A DNA stretch of 64,000 nt from Streptomyces griseus (GTDB lineage: Bacteria; Bdellovibrionota; Bdellovibrionia; Bdellovibrionales; Bdellovibrionaceae): the NCBI GenBank assembly GCA_943330705.2, contig CALQIT020000006.1:1-64000 (forward strand), read 5' to 3'. Positions 63,387 through 64,000 of this stretch are shown piece after piece (the stretch's first letter is position 1; each line of letters begins with the position of its first letter). The translations under genes and the position numbers were made by a program. The notes below the pieces were generated by a model. That model saw only the letters and a list, made by a program, of their open reading frames with translations, searched no databases and had not been told where the DNA came from.

Positions 63387-64000
63387 TCAAGATTTTAGAG
63401 AATCCGTCGGCTTCCAGTGCAAAAGCCGAAGGCTGAAAAAAACCACAAATATTAAAAGCCCGACATCTGAGACAATGGCAAGAGTGAGCGAGCTGTAACC
63501 AAAAATAGCGGCTAAGAGCACAGAGACTTTGACGATGATAGCCAGACTTGCGTTGAAACGAATTGTGCTCCAAGTTTTCTTTCCAAGAGCGACAAGGTAA
63601 GGAAGTAGTTCCAACCTATCATTCATTAAGGCAATGTTGGCAGCTTCAATGGCTACGTCACTTCCAGCCGCTCCCATGGCAATGCCAACACTGGCGGATG
63701 CTAAGGCCGGAGCATCGTTCACCCCATCACCCACCATCGCAACGGTGCGACCTTCACTGACTAGTCTGAAAATAATCCTTGCTTTATCTTCGGGTAAAAG
63801 TTCGGCATGAGTGTCGATAATTCCAACTTCTATCGCGACTGCATTTGCGGCAGCCTTTGAGTCTCCGGTAAGCATCAAAGCTTGTATACCAAAAGTCTTT
63901 AACTGCGCTATGCTCATAATAGCTTCCGGCTTTATCTGATCTCGTAAACTAATGATGCCTTCGAGGGCTTGTCCTGCCCATAGTATGACATTGGTTTTTC
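63387..64000 (-). CDS. Heavy-metal P-type ATPase, C-terminal part (runs off the window)
   Basis: The frame is open from the right edge to the stop at 63387; an internal ATG at 63917 is not the start. MLTGDS, MVGDGVNDAPALASASVGIAMG and the C-terminal helices ending FGYSSLTLAIVSDVGLLIF match the P-domain and last membrane helices of Zn/Cd/Pb exporters (PIB type). The phosphorylation motif DKTGT must lie outside. It exports toxic metal ions from the cytosol. It differs from the CopB-type fragment at 47794. Confidence 0.82.
   Translation of the reverse strand, partial: KTNVILWAGQALEGIISLRDQIKPEAIMSIAQLKTFGIQALMLTGDSKAAANAVAIEVGIIDTHAELLPEDKARIIFRLVSEGRTVAMVGDGVNDAPALASASVGIAMGAAGSDVAIEAANIALMNDRLELLPYLVALGKKTWSTIRFNASLAIIVKVSVLLAAIFGYSSLTLAIVSDVGLLIFVVFFSLRLLHWKPTDSLKS

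Overview
The window reads as chromosomal DNA of a Gram-negative (two-membrane) bacterium of moderate-to-low GC. Lipopolysaccharide genes (kdsA, an O-antigen ligase-like gene, a polyprenyl-phosphate sugar transferase), Lol/Mac-type export genes, lipoproteins and lysine/alanine-tailed ribosomal proteins fit a member of the Bdellovibrionota. That placement is an inference from gene content, not from a search.

Layout. (1) 1-11,384: the S10-spc-alpha ribosomal superoperon, all on +, from the end of rplB to rplQ, with secY, adk and rpoA. rplX is absent between rplN and rplE, and map and infA are absent between adk and rpmJ. (2) 11,400-26,650: a TlpA-like thioredoxin, the TIGR03545/TIGR03546 pair separated by a four-copy 28-bp tandem repeat, and a cell-surface polysaccharide block (GT2, galE, flippase-like protein, sugar transferase, O-antigen ligase, kdsA, WbpE-like aminotransferase, a degenerate nucleotidyltransferase-HAD fusion, manC) interrupted by metF. 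(3) 26,651-37,040: envelope genes on -: a lytic transglycosylase interrupted by one in-frame TGA, a type II secretion/pilus F protein, DUF2141, DUF1003, a MacAB/Lol-like ABC system, a DUF4143 ATPase with a palindromic promoter, and a secreted protein next to a pseudopilin. (4) 37,336-47,241: three + genes, including an 1887-residue lipoprotein (Ig-like and Cys-rich repeats) directly followed by a 1176-residue membrane-anchored protein with an HEQGH metallopeptidase-like motif.

(5) 47,287-51,163 is an accretion zone. It holds fragments of an antiporter and of a CopB-type ATPase, then three copies of a 14-bp sequence (GAAAATTGGATGGG) that bracket a mobile mystery protein A/B (Fic) cassette and a HigA-remnant plus BrnT/BrnA cassette, with pieces of dead recombinase and toxin genes between. 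(6) 51,234-63,362 is an integrative conjugative element on -: tyrosine integrase, excisionase-like gene, a nested inverted repeat resembling an oriT, a Replic_Relax-like gene, a lipoprotein, a PIN-domain protein with a 57-residue partner, a coupling protein, and a Trb-ordered secretion system (VirB10, B9, B6, B5, B4, B3, B2), then three tiny overlapping genes. No VirB8, VirB11 or canonical relaxase is visible. (7) The window ends inside a heavy-metal P-type ATPase on -.

The candidates most worth attention are the giant lipoprotein/metallopeptidase-like pair, the att-like repeats bracketing toxin-antitoxin cassettes, the compact conjugation system with its nested repeat, and the stop codon inside the lytic transglycosylase.
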